A stretch of DNA of 64,000 nucleotides from Strix aluco (taxonomy: Eukaryota; Chordata; Aves; Strigiformes; Strigidae). A program made the translations under genes and the position numbers. Positions 36,991 to 49,800 of the stretch are shown piece after piece. The stretch is taken from contig NC_133931.1 in the NCBI RefSeq assembly GCF_031877795.1, forward strand, positions 135,074,621-135,138,620. Direction: 5' to 3'. How positions within the stretch are numbered: position 1 is the first letter of the stretch; every line of letters begins with the position of its first letter. The notes under the pieces were generated by a model. It worked only from the letters and a program-made list of their open reading frames with translations, was not told the origin of the DNA and ran no database searches.

Positions 36991-39393
36991 CATACATTGT
37001 GTAAAGCTGCTTTAGAAGGTTAAGTATGCAATGTGTTGTTATAAATGCTCTAAAAAAAGAGAAGTGTTAATATAGTAGAAGTTACTAAAAACCCTCTGAA
37101 AACAGGTATCAGAAATTATCGTGAAAGAATATAACCTTTTGGAATGATTTAATTCAAAACAGACATATAACTGCAGAAGTTCTCCATGCTTATTTTAACC
37201 AAGGATATATGCTTTCAAACTAAAAGTTAAATGGTGATTCATTATGCTGTTTGAAGGAGTAAAAATCTTTCAGAATAATCCTAGTCAGTTGCTGATAAAC
37301 ACCCTTTTATTTCCTATTCATAGACAAATCATTTAGGTGGATACTGCAATGTACTGAAGAATTTAGGAATGTGAGAGGTTTAGTAAATTGCAAAGAAACC
37401 CAAGAAAGATAAGGTGTCTCAAACCAGCCTAATTGGTATTGCATTCTAATTTTGTTTAAAGGTAAAATGTTTGAATCATTTTATCAGAGTTGTCATCAAC
37501 TTATTATCCACTGTTAACTCTAGGTTTTTCTCTATAAAGCTACTGGCTGGCTTCTCTTTCAATTCTTACAACTTCCTAGTCTTATACAGAAGGTTGCACT
37601 ATTAACTCTCTGGGTGCATATATTAGAGTGCAATAAACACAAACATATAGACATTTCTTTCATAAAAGCCAGAAAAAATTTAAAAGTTAAAAAAAGTGCT
37701 AAGCTGACAGTAATACAGTATTCGTATTAGAACCAGAAATAGTTTCTTGAATACAAAAAAATATCAAGGTGGAAACTACTCCAAGTAGCACAACAGGGAA
37801 TTTTTAAAGAATGAGTAATCAATGATCTTCTCCTGAACTGCTGAATGAAATTACACCAGATGAATTTAGATCAATTGGCTGGCATGAAAAAAATCCAAAT
37901 TCCTTTTGACAGGTAAGACTTCATTATAAATGAGTCAAGCATGTTAGTTTGCTTCAGTCAAAGTAGCCATCATTTGTATATCTAATGCCCACAAGCAAGA
38001 TAAGGCAAAACCTTAGAAATGTCCCAACAATTAACTCTTAAATGATATGCAATAGAATGAGGGTTTCTGTTGTTGCTTGTGAGTATCTGCTTTACGGCTT
38101 GTCAGAAACCTTCCCTTCCACAGGATGGTCTAGTTGTTACTTTTCTCAAGCCTAAATGCATACACAGATGATAGAAAACAATCAGTATCACAATATGATG
38201 TGTTTTGAGTCATGAGAACAAAAAATGCCACTTACAGGCAGGTGAAAAAAAATAAAACAAACCAGAAAGAAAAATGAGAATAAAATGCTCATTTTTCCAA
38301 GTCAAGAAAAGGAACAAATCAAGATCAAAAGTACACTGTGTTCTAAATTAAGACAGAGATGAGTGAAAATGTGTTTTTCTTACGTGCTAAATGCATTGAC
38401 AGAAAAGTCTGAGAATGGAGATCAGATTTGGAAACTGAAAATTCAATAATAGATGTTAGATTAGATTGAGTAACAAAATGTCTAAAGCACTGATGTATTA
38501 AAAAACCCCAAACAACTGAGAAACCTAATACAAACTTATTTGTTACTCATAACATAACGTAAGGTGAATGGATAAGCCCATTCTGCTGGAACACCAGAAA
38601 ACATGTTAGTAAACGCCACCTGGTTGAGCATATCTGTCTCTGTTATCACAGCCACACTGACAGTGGCAGTCACCTCTGCTCTCCCAGCGTCTGTGTCTGT
38701 CCTCTCCCCGAGCCCATGATGTGACCAGTCAAACTTCTAATTATTCACTGAAAGAAAAGCTGCCTCTATGATTCCTCCCCCCTCAAAAAAAAAAAAACCA
38801 CACACATGCCACACACACACTTCAAAGGTAAACAGCATGAGTATCTGAGTATCTCAAAGAGCAAATAGTGAACAGAGTGCTGTTTTTATTGTACTCCCTT
38901 ATTGAAGTACTATTTATGCTCCTGACCTGACGGAAGCTCAGGGCAAAACCCCAAGTTTTTTGTTTTCACAGGTCGTTTTCCTACCCTTCCCAGATTCTCG
39001 TTGACTATTAAAAGTGCAAGGGAGGACAAGTCCACTGTCTCTTTATAACAGAAAGGGAGACTGTCATTGTTTTTATTACGTTATTCAGGGAAAGAGCGCT
39101 CCCCTCCCTCAGCAACATTCGATTTCTGACTCCAGTGACAAAAAGCTAGGAAAGGACCAAATGAAGTAAAGAAAAGGAATGACTTTGGCTTCACTTCTGC
39201 TCACTGCCTTGAGTAGTGGGCCAAGTACATCAGAGAGAAACCTGTTTGCACAAAGAAGCGATGTAATGTTTTCCTTCCTCATTGGATGTGGGAGTAGGAA
39301 CAAAAATGATGGGCTGCAGTTTGTTGTCGATTGCTATGAGCTAAGATGTTCCTTATGCTGGTCAAATTGTAATTTGTACCTAGAAGAGTGATT

Positions 39394-39419
39394 AAAAAAA
39401 AAAAAAAAAAAAAAAAAAA
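39394..39419 (+). repeat. A26 homopolymer
   Basis: Uninterrupted A26 following a 70-codon open frame (39179-39391) that was not recognised. A processed pseudogene was considered, but no known coding sequence is visible upstream. Confidence 0.95.
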
Positions 39420-42400
39420 GATGTACTGAAGAGAATCAAATCCCACAGATCTTCAGTCTATTCCAGGCCAGAAGTCCATCAGTTCCCTAAGAGCACTGCT
39501 CCTTTTCAGGATTTACCTCCTATTTGTGGAGCATGTAGTGTACAAAATGGCGAGACAGCAGCTGGACTGCACGACAGGGCTTAGCTCTCTTCCAGTGACC
39601 AAAGAAAGCTGCTAAAATTCAGAGCAGAAACAATACTGAGTCATATAATAAACAAGCTAATCAACACAGTTCTTAAAAATTTGCTTGAGAAAAAGAATAA
39701 TCTGCAGCTGATTCGGAAACAAAAGGGATGAAATAAGTAACAGATAATTCTAAGGATGAATGTTCCTATTCAGTAGTGCTAAGGCTCAATTTAAAAAAAA
39801 GTAGAGAACGTACATCCTCCCCAACAGTTTCCAGAATTGTAATACTTTTTATTTTAAAGGAGGGTTAAATTTTAAGAGATACAGACATTGGGTCAAAGAC
39901 TGCCTTTTCTTATTAGAAAACAGCTATTTATTCATATTGCAATTTTCCTAGATTTTTATTCTCAAATCATTTCAACTTCTTTGAAACTGTAGGACTTCAT
40001 CTATTAATTGACAAAATTAAATAATATTCTAAAGAAATAAAAAGTATAACTCATTTTACTGGATCCATAAGCAACCAATAAAATTTTGTATGAAGAGAGA
40101 CATCTTTGATGAAAAAAATCAGAATAGTTAAATGCTACCACCAATTGATTGGGGGTGAGAAATAAAATGAACATTTTTACATAGAAACAAATACTATACA
40201 CTGTAACAAAAATGCTGAGGTGCACTTATTCCAGAAAGAGATTCTTAGCCTGACCAGTGAAGAGTACAACACCTGGAACTCATTTGCAGTAATTAAATAT
40301 CTGTGTTGTTACACAAAAGTGAAATCCAATTCCATGAACTTTTGCAAAAAAGTTTCAAAAAGCCTTAGATTTATTCTTGGAAAGACAAGGAAGCAGAGTG
40401 CTCAAAGACTTAGAGGCTAAAAGCGATGAAAACTTGAAAGGTAATCTTTAAGTTTTATTGCCAGATGTTTGTGAACTAAAGGGTTCCAGACAAGCGGTTA
40501 TAGAAATGAGAAGAATAGTGGAGTAGTTTGTTCTCATGCTTACAAAGTCTAAGCTTCAGTTTTCTCTCTGATCTCTGCCTTATTGTGTTTTGGTAGGTTG
40601 CTTGTTTAATTTTTTAATGATATGGGCTTCCAAACAACTCAGATATTGTCCCTGAGGTCTCTTGTGCACCTTCTGGGAGGATTGCCTTCCAGTTTTCTTA
40701 CTATTCAGTTTTGCTTCAGGTTTCAGAAAACTAGAAAAACCTTCATTATATACTCAAAGATTTGCTGGATGTTACCTGCATTTCTGATTGAACCAACATG
40801 CATTCCAGTTCAAAGTCAGAAATAGGCTGGAATAAGTCCTCACTTCTATCAGAGTTAGTAAACAGAAGATCTAAGTCAAAGACATAGCACTGAGGTAAGA
40901 ACACTCAATTAGTCTAATGATTAACTCTTTTTTTTTTCACCCCTAGCAGTTATTTATCAACATATAAACATCCAGGGTCCCAGCTTCATTTGACTGATGC
41001 TAGATGAATTTAACCTGTCTTTCTTTGTCTAATAACCCCGTTTTATTTGTCTTAACCCCATTTGATCTGCCTTAACTTTGCTCAGTCAGTTAATGTGTAT
41101 TCTTATTCATGCTGTGTACCTAATCCATGGAGATGAAGGCTAAAAGGATAAAAAAGGGGGGGGGTTGTCTCAGTTGCAATGCAAGGAAATTTCATTCCAA
41201 ACAAAGCCCTCAGAGAGTCCTTTAAATCTGTAAAACCAGAGACAAAATTAACCTGAGCAACAATTCACCAATCCATAAATTCCTAGACATCAAAATCTGT
41301 CTTGAGACGTTGATAGAGGGGTAGCATTTGATGATGAAGAAGTTCGCTAGACTCACTGTCTTGGATGGATCTAACTTCCGCATGGATGGTAACTACTCTC
41401 TCATGTATACAAGCAACCAAATAAAAATAGCTAATTGAGCTATTTCCTCTACAGAAGGGGAAAAAAGAATTATTGCTATTTTTATCTGTAGTAGCTGAGT
41501 ACCTTCTGATTACTTACAAAAATTTGGGTCATGAAATTTATCTGAAGAGAACCACACCATTACAGCAAAATACATTAAAACATATTGAACTTTAAGAATG
41601 GTGATAGACCCATTGTCTTCAATGAGAGCATTCACATACTTAAATGCTCTGTTAAAATTATCCACCAAGCTACCATCTCCATAGCTAGCAACCAGCTTGC
41701 ACTAATTTTAGCAAGCTGATGAAATATTTAACATTTTATTTGAAGTATTTAAAAGAAAAGACAATCCCAACAAAGGGGAGTTTGCTCAAAAAGAAACAGA
41801 ATTTTCCACTCACTGAGGACAAATGACAAGGATACTGTCATGTCCAGAGTTCAAGAATCCATTGGAAATATCATCTATGAGGTCTGTATATTTAGAGGCC
41901 TGCAAGTGAATCTTACACTAGTTAAGATTTGCAGAGTCAACTCTTGCCCTTAGACTGCTGCCGGTCTTTGCAATGTAATTGAATACATTTTGCTACTCCA
42001 AGAGATCACTCAGGTTTTTCTAGATGTTCAGCAACTGCGAGGTGAAAGCTTTGAGCAACAGAATAGGTAAAAGGAACCTAAACACAGGATTATGAAACTG
42101 CCATTTTTTGGTTTCTTCAAAGTTCAGTTATTCTGCTGTGAACTCGTATATGAAAGTATTTCAATTCCTTCAAGACAGAACCAACTCATCTTGTTGGTCT
42201 CATTTTCTTTTGTGAAACATAACCTGGAGTAGGTTTTTTTGTTGTTTCACATGAAGATGAAGAATAAATTCCAGTAAATCAAAAGAATATCTTTACAACT
42301 TATGTTTTCATGGCATGAGATAGGATATTGTTTTTCAAGACATAATATAGCCATACCTTATAAAACACAAGAACTTTACCTGAACCGTATAATTTGTGGA

Positions 42401-42899
42401 CAGGAACCTGAGGCTAGCTTGGTGCAAGAGGCCAACTGCAATGCCATATCCTGGTTCCTATACTGTCATTGTCCCTGTGGTCACTCATGAACACGGTGCC
42501 TCCTGTGGCTCTCTGAAATAAGATATTATATTCTTTCCCAGTCTCACATCAGTTATGTATAGGTCCTTTTGGGGAGAACTAGAGTTACTGAAGAATTCCA
42601 ATCATTAAGAAAATTTAGACTGCATCCTTCTACAAACTCAGGGAATTCAGATCATAGAAAAACTGTGTTTTAAGCAGCATCCCAGACAAAGTGCATAGAT
42701 TTTCATGTTTAAAGCAAGTCCCAATCTGAGTAAGCTGGTTTTCTGAGACGGTGAGGAAGGTAAACATACAAACAAATAGGTAAAATAAGTAATTTGTGCT
42801 CTACATTTCAGTGACAAAAAAAAGAGTTATGGAGATAGTCAAAGATTGCACTTTAACATGACAGGAGATTACACCATAACTGGAGGACTGCAATGGATG

Positions 42900-44225
42900 G
42901 ATGACAGACTATTTTATAAAGAAGTCATAGTGGACAAAGTCTTCTCAAAAAAAGTGGGAGAAGCCTTGTAACTGCAGTCCTGTTTCTCAAGGAGGACTTG
43001 AACCACACTGGTATCTGCTGGAACTGGGACATCTCAAGACACAAAGAATCCACAAGATTTATGGAGTATGTCAGGGACAATTTTTTGCACAGGTGGTGAA
43101 GATGCAGGGAATGTATGCCTTGCTGGCATAGCTGCTACTCACAAATAAAAAAACTGTTCAGGAATGTGGTAGTCAAGGGTAACCTTGGCAGAACTGAACA
43201 GGGGACAGTAGAGTTTAAGAATCTGAGAAACATGAGGAAGTCAAATAGTCAAGTCAAACTTGTAGGCAGAATCACATGGGCGAGAGACTTGAAGGACAAA
43301 GGGGGGCAAGAGAGCTGATTGACCTTCTACAGTCTCTTCAAAGTACAAGAAATGCCCATTCCAATGTCAAGCACAGGAAGCCAGTTTGGCTGAATGGAGA
43401 GCTCCTGACTGAACTCAAATGCTAAAAGGGATTGTGTAGAAAGCAGAAGCAATGTTGGGCTACCAAAAAATGTTATAAAAACATTTCCTGGGCATTCAGT
43501 AGTAAAATTAGGAAGGCCAAAGCTCAGATGGCAGGAGGTGCAAAAAGCAATAAGAACCTTTTTCTATCTTGGAAGAAACACTTAAGTGCAGGCTCATTGC
43601 TGAATGGGGCAGAGAAGTTAATGACAGAAGACAAGAAAATTATGAGGAACATGTCTTCTTTGCTTTAATTTATAAAGGCTTCTTTCAGGTCTGCCTTCTA
43701 AGTTCTGGGGAACAATGTTGGGAAATGTATTATTTGTGTTAAAATGAAGAGTGAAAAACTCAAAACAAATCGGACATACAAATCCATGGGACCAGACTGA
43801 ATGATCTCAGAGGCTGCTGAGGGAGCCAGCAAGTTTAATTGAGATACACTCTGCAATCTCTGAATGGACTAGCATATGTGGGAGCTCTCAGGACTGGAGA
43901 CAAGCAGATGTCACACCTGTTTTCAGGAAGAGCAGATCTAGGGAACTACAGGTTGATCAGTTTAGCCCACAGAGCAGAGAAGAGGCAAAAGATATAATAT
44001 GCATGAAGGGAATTTCCAGTTAAGACACTAGGAAGAGATCTTCCCAAAGAAGGTGGTCAGACACTGCAGTAGAGACAAAGTAGAATCTCTATCCTTGCAG
44101 CTATTCAAAACTCAACTGGATGAGGCCGTGGTCTAACCTCAGAGATGTTAGGCCTGCAGGCCTGTTTTAAGCAGGAGGCTAAGACCAGATGATCTCCAGA
44201 GCTATCTAAATTATACTGTGATTCT
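42900..44225 (+). mobile_element. CR1 retrotransposon with internal deletion
   Basis: Plus-strand CR1 ORF2 remnants occur in family order. Near 43000-43100 is the end of the endonuclease region, with pieces resembling DLNHTGICW, STRFMEYVRDNFFAQVV and then KGNLGRTEQGTVEF. Next are RMRKSNSQVKLV-like and LKDKGGQES segments (to about 43315). A connecting region follows with KIRKAKAQMAGGAKSNKN and SLLNGAEKLMTEDKK (about 43500-43640). Near 43780-43960 is the start of the polymerase region (WRQADVTPVFRKSR). The sequence then jumps at roughly 43960-44000 to the 3'-terminal part (PKKVVRHCSRDKVESL, then ACCAGATGATCTCC and a TGTGATTCT end). Most of the polymerase domain is therefore missing, and the remainder has stops and frameshifts. 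The start near 42900 is approximate. Confidence 0.82.
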
Positions 44226-45330
44226 AATTTTTGATTTTGTTCAATAATATTTCATAAAAATTATCAAGAAGTACATTACTAATAAAAATGAAAATGAAAG
44301 CCTACTATGAAAGCTTTTGAGAAAATCAGAAGTCCTAAAAATGTTAAGGGAGAAATCTTTTGAATAAATTTAAAAGAATTTAGGACAGGAAAAGATCGAG
44401 CTACAGTCCTACTACTTTTTTTTTTTTTTTTTAAAGTATGTATTCTCTATGCTGCAGTATAATTCTCATGGCTTTCAACATGTTGGTGAACTAGTCAAAA
44501 GAACCTGTCAGTTAATAAGAGTTACCCAAGCCTCTGAGAAACTAAGGAGGCTCCACTCTTTTCCTTTAACAAGTCAGTGATTGGTGGCTGTCAACAATTT
44601 GTGTATATAGAAAAAAATATATGTGGAGCTCTCATTCAATGGTACAAAGGAATCTGAGATTTAGATGTCAACTCATTTGGGTGCCTTTGAAAATGTTGAC
44701 ATTTTTTCAAGGGTGGGTTTTTTTTTTTTTTTTGAGTTGGTTTGGAATTTTTTTTTGCCAGTACCAAAGGGCATTTCACAATGGGGAAAAAAGTATCCCA
44801 AATTCTGTAGCCAAACTGCTACAAGTGACTACTTCATCTGTCATTTGCTCTATCAGTTGGCATTCCTGCAGATAAAAGAAGTCTTAGTGCCATGAGATGA
44901 GTAAGAAATTGGGTCCAATATAGTATGCTAGCAGACTGATTTTTCTCTCTCACACGCCTTCATATTGAGTGGGATGCGACTGCCAAACCAAATCCAGAAG
45001 AAATAGTGGATTTGAATGTTAGCAGAGATGGGGGGCAGGAGGGAAGGGAATTAACATTATCATTAAAGCTGCTTGCAGTTCTAACCACATTTCAGATTAT
45101 GAATATACAGCTCAAGGATTTCTGGCATTTTACACCCTCCCTCTTTTTTTTATTTTTTTTTTTTTTTTTAAGAGCAATGTTTTGCACCCTTAGTTATGAA
45201 GACATTAGCAATTCAGTAAAGATTATTCTAAAGGGAGGAAAAATTGGGTATAAAGACCAGTCCTAGTCATTGAAACCACACCGCTTAATTAGTTGTTACA
45301 TTTAACCTTACAACTGCTACTTTTCAGTTC

Positions 45331-45360
45331 ATATATATGCATATATATAGCTATATATTT
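45331..45360. repeat. Alternating AT low-complexity patch
   Basis: ATATATAT-type sequence interrupted by GC and GC-like steps. Simple repeat, no further signal. Confidence 0.85.
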
Positions 45361-46857
45361 ATGTTTTATAAAATACTATTCTTTTGCTTAAATGTTGTCA
45401 GCTGAAATAAGGACCAGATTCAATAATCTGCATATCTTTTGTGAAATGCTGACAAATAACTACTCATTTAAAAGTTGAGGAATCTAAACATTTTACAAGC
45501 AATACTTCCCCACTTCACACACTGTGGTTTCTGTTATTAAACTAAGGTATTATGAAGGACAATGGCATCAAATACACTTGAGAAAACTTAGAATTTATCA
45601 ATAGCTGCATCAAACATACTACTAAAGAATCTCATTCAATGCACTAGGGTATTTTAGCCACAGCTGAGCACTTGCAACTTAAGTGTCCAATGTGTCACAG
45701 CCATTTTGCTCCTCTCCTGTGCACTCTTGTTAACCATCCTGGAGGGAATGGAGGCCCTGGGAGGTAAGGCTGGGGGCTTTGTACAAAGCACCTTCTTAGC
45801 CTGCCACAAATTAGTAAATTCCTCATTTCATCATCTGTCAGTTACAACTTCAGTGAAACCCATCAGTTCAGAGAGAAATCCAAGTCCTTGACCTAAGGCA
45901 TTTATTCCCCGTGAAACACACACCCTATTTACTAATTCTTTCTAAGAAAACACACTCTAGGCTTGCTCCAAAGGAGTGCAACTTTTTTAAAGTGCAACTT
46001 TGAAAGGAAAGGATATCCTCCACCTCAGTATATTAGGCTTTGTGAGAGAGCTCATGTAGAAACTGGAGGATGAGAGCACACGTTCCTTCAGGCAGACAGG
46101 GTTTGAGGCTGACTCTCACTATGGAAGTGCCCTTAGCTCCATCCTACTTGATGGAAGGGTTGCACAGGAACCCTGTCCTTACAGTTTCATTTACCAGAAA
46201 TCTTGTCTTTTTCTTTCCTCTTCCCCTCCTCTAGTTGAATTCTTTCTCCAAATTTGCAAATCGTTTCAGGCTTCAGAAAAGGGACCACTTGCCAAAACAC
46301 ATAGACTACAAAACCTCCACTCAGACCCGTTTAAAAGGCCCACTCCATTTGTATTCACTGAGAATAGTACATGTCCTTTCACAGGGGCTGGGACATTGTC
46401 GGTCTAGCGCTAGGCTTTCAGCTGGTAATAAATCAGCTCCACTGACTCTGAGGCAACTACTCCTATTTACCTCAGCTAAGAACCTGTCCCTAGTGCCGAA
46501 ATGTCAATCTGATGAGATAGTATCTATTTCCCTAAAATTCCTTCTGGGCATTGCTTGTTTTCCCCTTCCCCCTTTTACACTATAGTGTGAAGTTGTTAAA
46601 CATCGGAGACTAATTTCAATAGTGAATGTAGCAATCCTTTAATCAGCTTCAGTAGGCAAAATAAACGTCGATCATTCAGAATGAAAAGATAGTGCATAAA
46701 TAATGACAGATAATAAATACATCTGAATGATCAAGTTTTTTGTAAGTTACTGCAGGCAATGCTAAGACTATTTTGTTAGAATAAACTGAATATAGAAAGA
46801 TCCTTAACATCTTCCCTATCTTTAAAAAAATTCTGCAAATAATTGATTTTTTCAATA

Positions 46858-46877
46858 TTTGATACTATAGTATCAAA
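46858..46877. repeat. Perfect 20-bp palindrome
   Basis: TTTGATACTATAGTATCAAA equals its own reverse complement with no spacer; the symmetry stops at the next base on each side. It may be fortuitous or a dimeric-protein site. Confidence 0.95.
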
Positions 46878-49800
46878 ACTATGTATAATTTCAAATATTA
46901 GATATCATTTACAGATACAGCTCATGTCTTATTTCAGCTGAAATTTGATGTCCATTAGAGTGATTTATTTGGCATGCATGTATATTTATCTTTTTATCAA
47001 AAAATGAGCAGTGGGGTTTGATCTCTTTTAGCAAATCTTCCAATGAGGTCACTTATCTTGAGATGGGAAAATTACTATCTAAATATTAAGTTCAATTTTT
47101 TAAGAATAAGCTTTCTATGGGGTTTTTTTGTTTATGTTTTTGCTTTTTGTCCCCAAGATTGATGTGTTGCTTTTTTGTTGCTTCTTCCTCACTCTATGCC
47201 AGTAACATTTGGGATGTTTAGCTTCAAGAAGAACTAGACATTAAAACATATACATATTTTATAGGTAAAGTAGTCAAAGTATTCAACTAGTCGCTGCTTC
47301 TAGAAGATCCCTGAACTTGGCTTAGGTTAAATGATAGTAACAAGAACAGAAAGAGTTTAAAGTTGATGTGCCTAACTGTATATCAGTGATAAACCTTTTG
47401 ATTTCCACGGCATTTTTTTTCCCTGAAAGTATTTGCAATTATGATTTCATTTTGGAAGTCACATGTGTTACTTCTACCTGTTACAAACAATTCACAGTAT
47501 GTCCAACTAAAATGAAATCATTATTCTCCAGGATTAGTTTTCAGAGTTATTCCCACTGTGTGACTCCCCAAAGCAATAAAACAATGCACTTGCGAGATAA
47601 CAAGTTTTGCATGCTAAAAGGTTAACCCTGGTTTCCTTAGTCAGGTAAAATCCTCTGTGCTTGGAATTAGAATTTTACCATAGTAGGGACTGCAAAAGTG
47701 AAAAACTAATACCTCTACTTAACCTGCTGCTATAAGAGTCCTTTTGAGTTTCTGAGCTAATCTAATAGCTCTTTTGTTAAACTATAGAGCAATAAGACAT
47801 TTTTTTATACTTTGTGTTATATTGTGGAAACATTAGCAAATGAAATAAATGTGAAGCTGTCTTTCTAGCACTTAGAAATATTCACTTTGAACTGTAAATT
47901 ATTTATGGTACTCAAAGAGACACTTTGTAAATAACAGGAAAGCATCAGAAATCAAATGCAGATTGTAGTACTTAGTCTTGTCTTCCCATCATTAACCATT
48001 TCAGTTCCACAACATGGTTCAATAAATCAAGCGTGTCTTTTAGACATCTCTCCTAATGGAATTAGAAATCAGCAGAAATAAATTAAGCTGTCTACAAGTG
48101 ACAGCTACAAAGGGAAACCCAGAGAAGGAGGGGAAAAAAAAAAAAAAAGGTGCTCCTGTGAGCAGGTGATAAGACAGATGCTGTAAAACAACAGGGGGAT
48201 TGCACCATTTCTTCTCCAGAATTGACGATCATTTGATAAACAGCTAGTCATGCTCCTGGAAAACCCTGTCCATCAGTGCATATCAGTACAAATTAATGAT
48301 GACATGTCCTGATTAAACTTGCTGTGCTGTGAAATGCAATGCATTATCTGCATGGCAGTAAATGAACAAATGCTCACAGGGAGTGAAAGAACAAGTAAAG
48401 CCACATTATCTCAGGCTAGGTCCCAAGTCCTAGCTGCCTGTGGTGAAGTAGGTGTTTAATTGGCAAATCAGCCTTGTCTTGTGTGTTTTGCAGGCTATTG
48501 CTTTTTGTTCTGTTTATTAATAAAGAGTTGTCTTGGTAATGCCCTTTCTGTAAAACTAACTGTGAAATTTTAAAATCTTCAGTAAAGTTTTTGTATCCCT
48601 TCCTCAAGCTTAAATAAGCTTGCACTCACTCTGTGTACATCAACAAGGAGTCCCTCTTTGAAATAGACTTAATACAACAAATGTAGCAGTGGTGAGATCA
48701 CAACATTGCCCAACAAGAACTTTGCTTAAGTAAGAGCTAAGTAATTTCTCAATAAGAGGTCTCTCAAGAGTTTATTTTCTAGAGTCAAAGGCAAACGGTT
48801 CTATATTTTCTATGTAAAAAAAAAAAAAAAAAAGAAAAGAAAAAAGTTACTTAAGTTTATTTTAGACCCTGATACCAGAAGTTTCGTTTGGCTTTTCTCT
48901 TCCCCAACATACAAGATGAAAACCCTTTTGTGAGAGCTAGCTATTTTTCTTAGTTTAAAAAACACAAGTCACGTATTTAACACAGTTTCACTTTACTAAA
49001 GCATTTCTGACATAACTGATAAATAATTCTGTATGGAATTGAACAAGCATTGCTTCTCAAGGAAGACAGGTCGTCTGAACAAAAGATCTCTCCTAAAACA
49101 GGTAGGTTACCTTGGGGATGGGAGCCAAACTTTGCAAGTCAGACTACTGCTGAAAGGAAGGACCACTCAAGTATGACCATTGCCAGTACAGCTCGCAGAA
49201 TCTGGAATTTCTTCTCACATCTGCAAAACACATTGATGGCTGTAGACTCAATCCAGATGGCTAGATGCAGTCTGAAATGTTTTTCAGAACAATTCTTTAT
49301 GCTGATCTTCCTTAATTAACATTCCAGGTCAGATTCCAATCTCATGTAAAATCTAGAACAATTTAGCCAATGGCTGTGGATTTACATTACAATGAATGAG
49401 ATTCCAGTCCAAATGTTGTAATTTCTGTAAAGGAAATGCATAAGGTAGCAATAGTGACATTTCCTCTATACTTTCATTCAGGGAATAGGCAGCAACAAAT
49501 AAAAAATTATCTTGGGAATCCTGGGAGAAGCAAACTATTTAACACTTTCAGTACTTAGCTTCCTCTGTACATACTATCTGGCCAGCAAATGAGTGGAAGG
49601 TGAAACATGTCCACTTTCCTGCCCAAAAACATGTGATAAAGAAATACTTTACAAGAAGTTCTTCTCTGAAGTTTTAGTTCCTATGTTAAGAGGTTCTAGG
49701 AGGAGAAGAATTAGCTATGCAGGAAAATATAAAGAAGCGAGGACTGCAGCTACATACAGTGATGCAAAACACCCTGAAAGTCTTTGCCCAAGAATGCATG

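Larger units (their letters stand above)
29086..42899. other. Intergenic stretch, no gene recognised
   Basis: AT-rich sequence. It contains a perfect 13-bp-stem inverted repeat at 30402-30433, an AG microsatellite at 31559-31589, an 18-bp exact tandem duplication at 36955-36990 and an A26 tract at 39394-39419. It also has T/GT-rich low complexity at about 35322-35366. No exon or RNA gene could be supported. The parts at about 38560-39110 look less repetitive and may be regulatory, which is a guess. Confidence 0.65.

Noticed and set aside
39179..39419. Possible processed pseudogene ending in A26
   Set aside because: No known gene was recognised upstream of the A tract and no target-site duplication was evident. 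Long A runs are common throughout this window.
46235..46585. 116-codon plus-strand open frame
   Set aside because: No domain, signal peptide or neighbouring exon was recognised. The length is compatible with chance in a window of this size.
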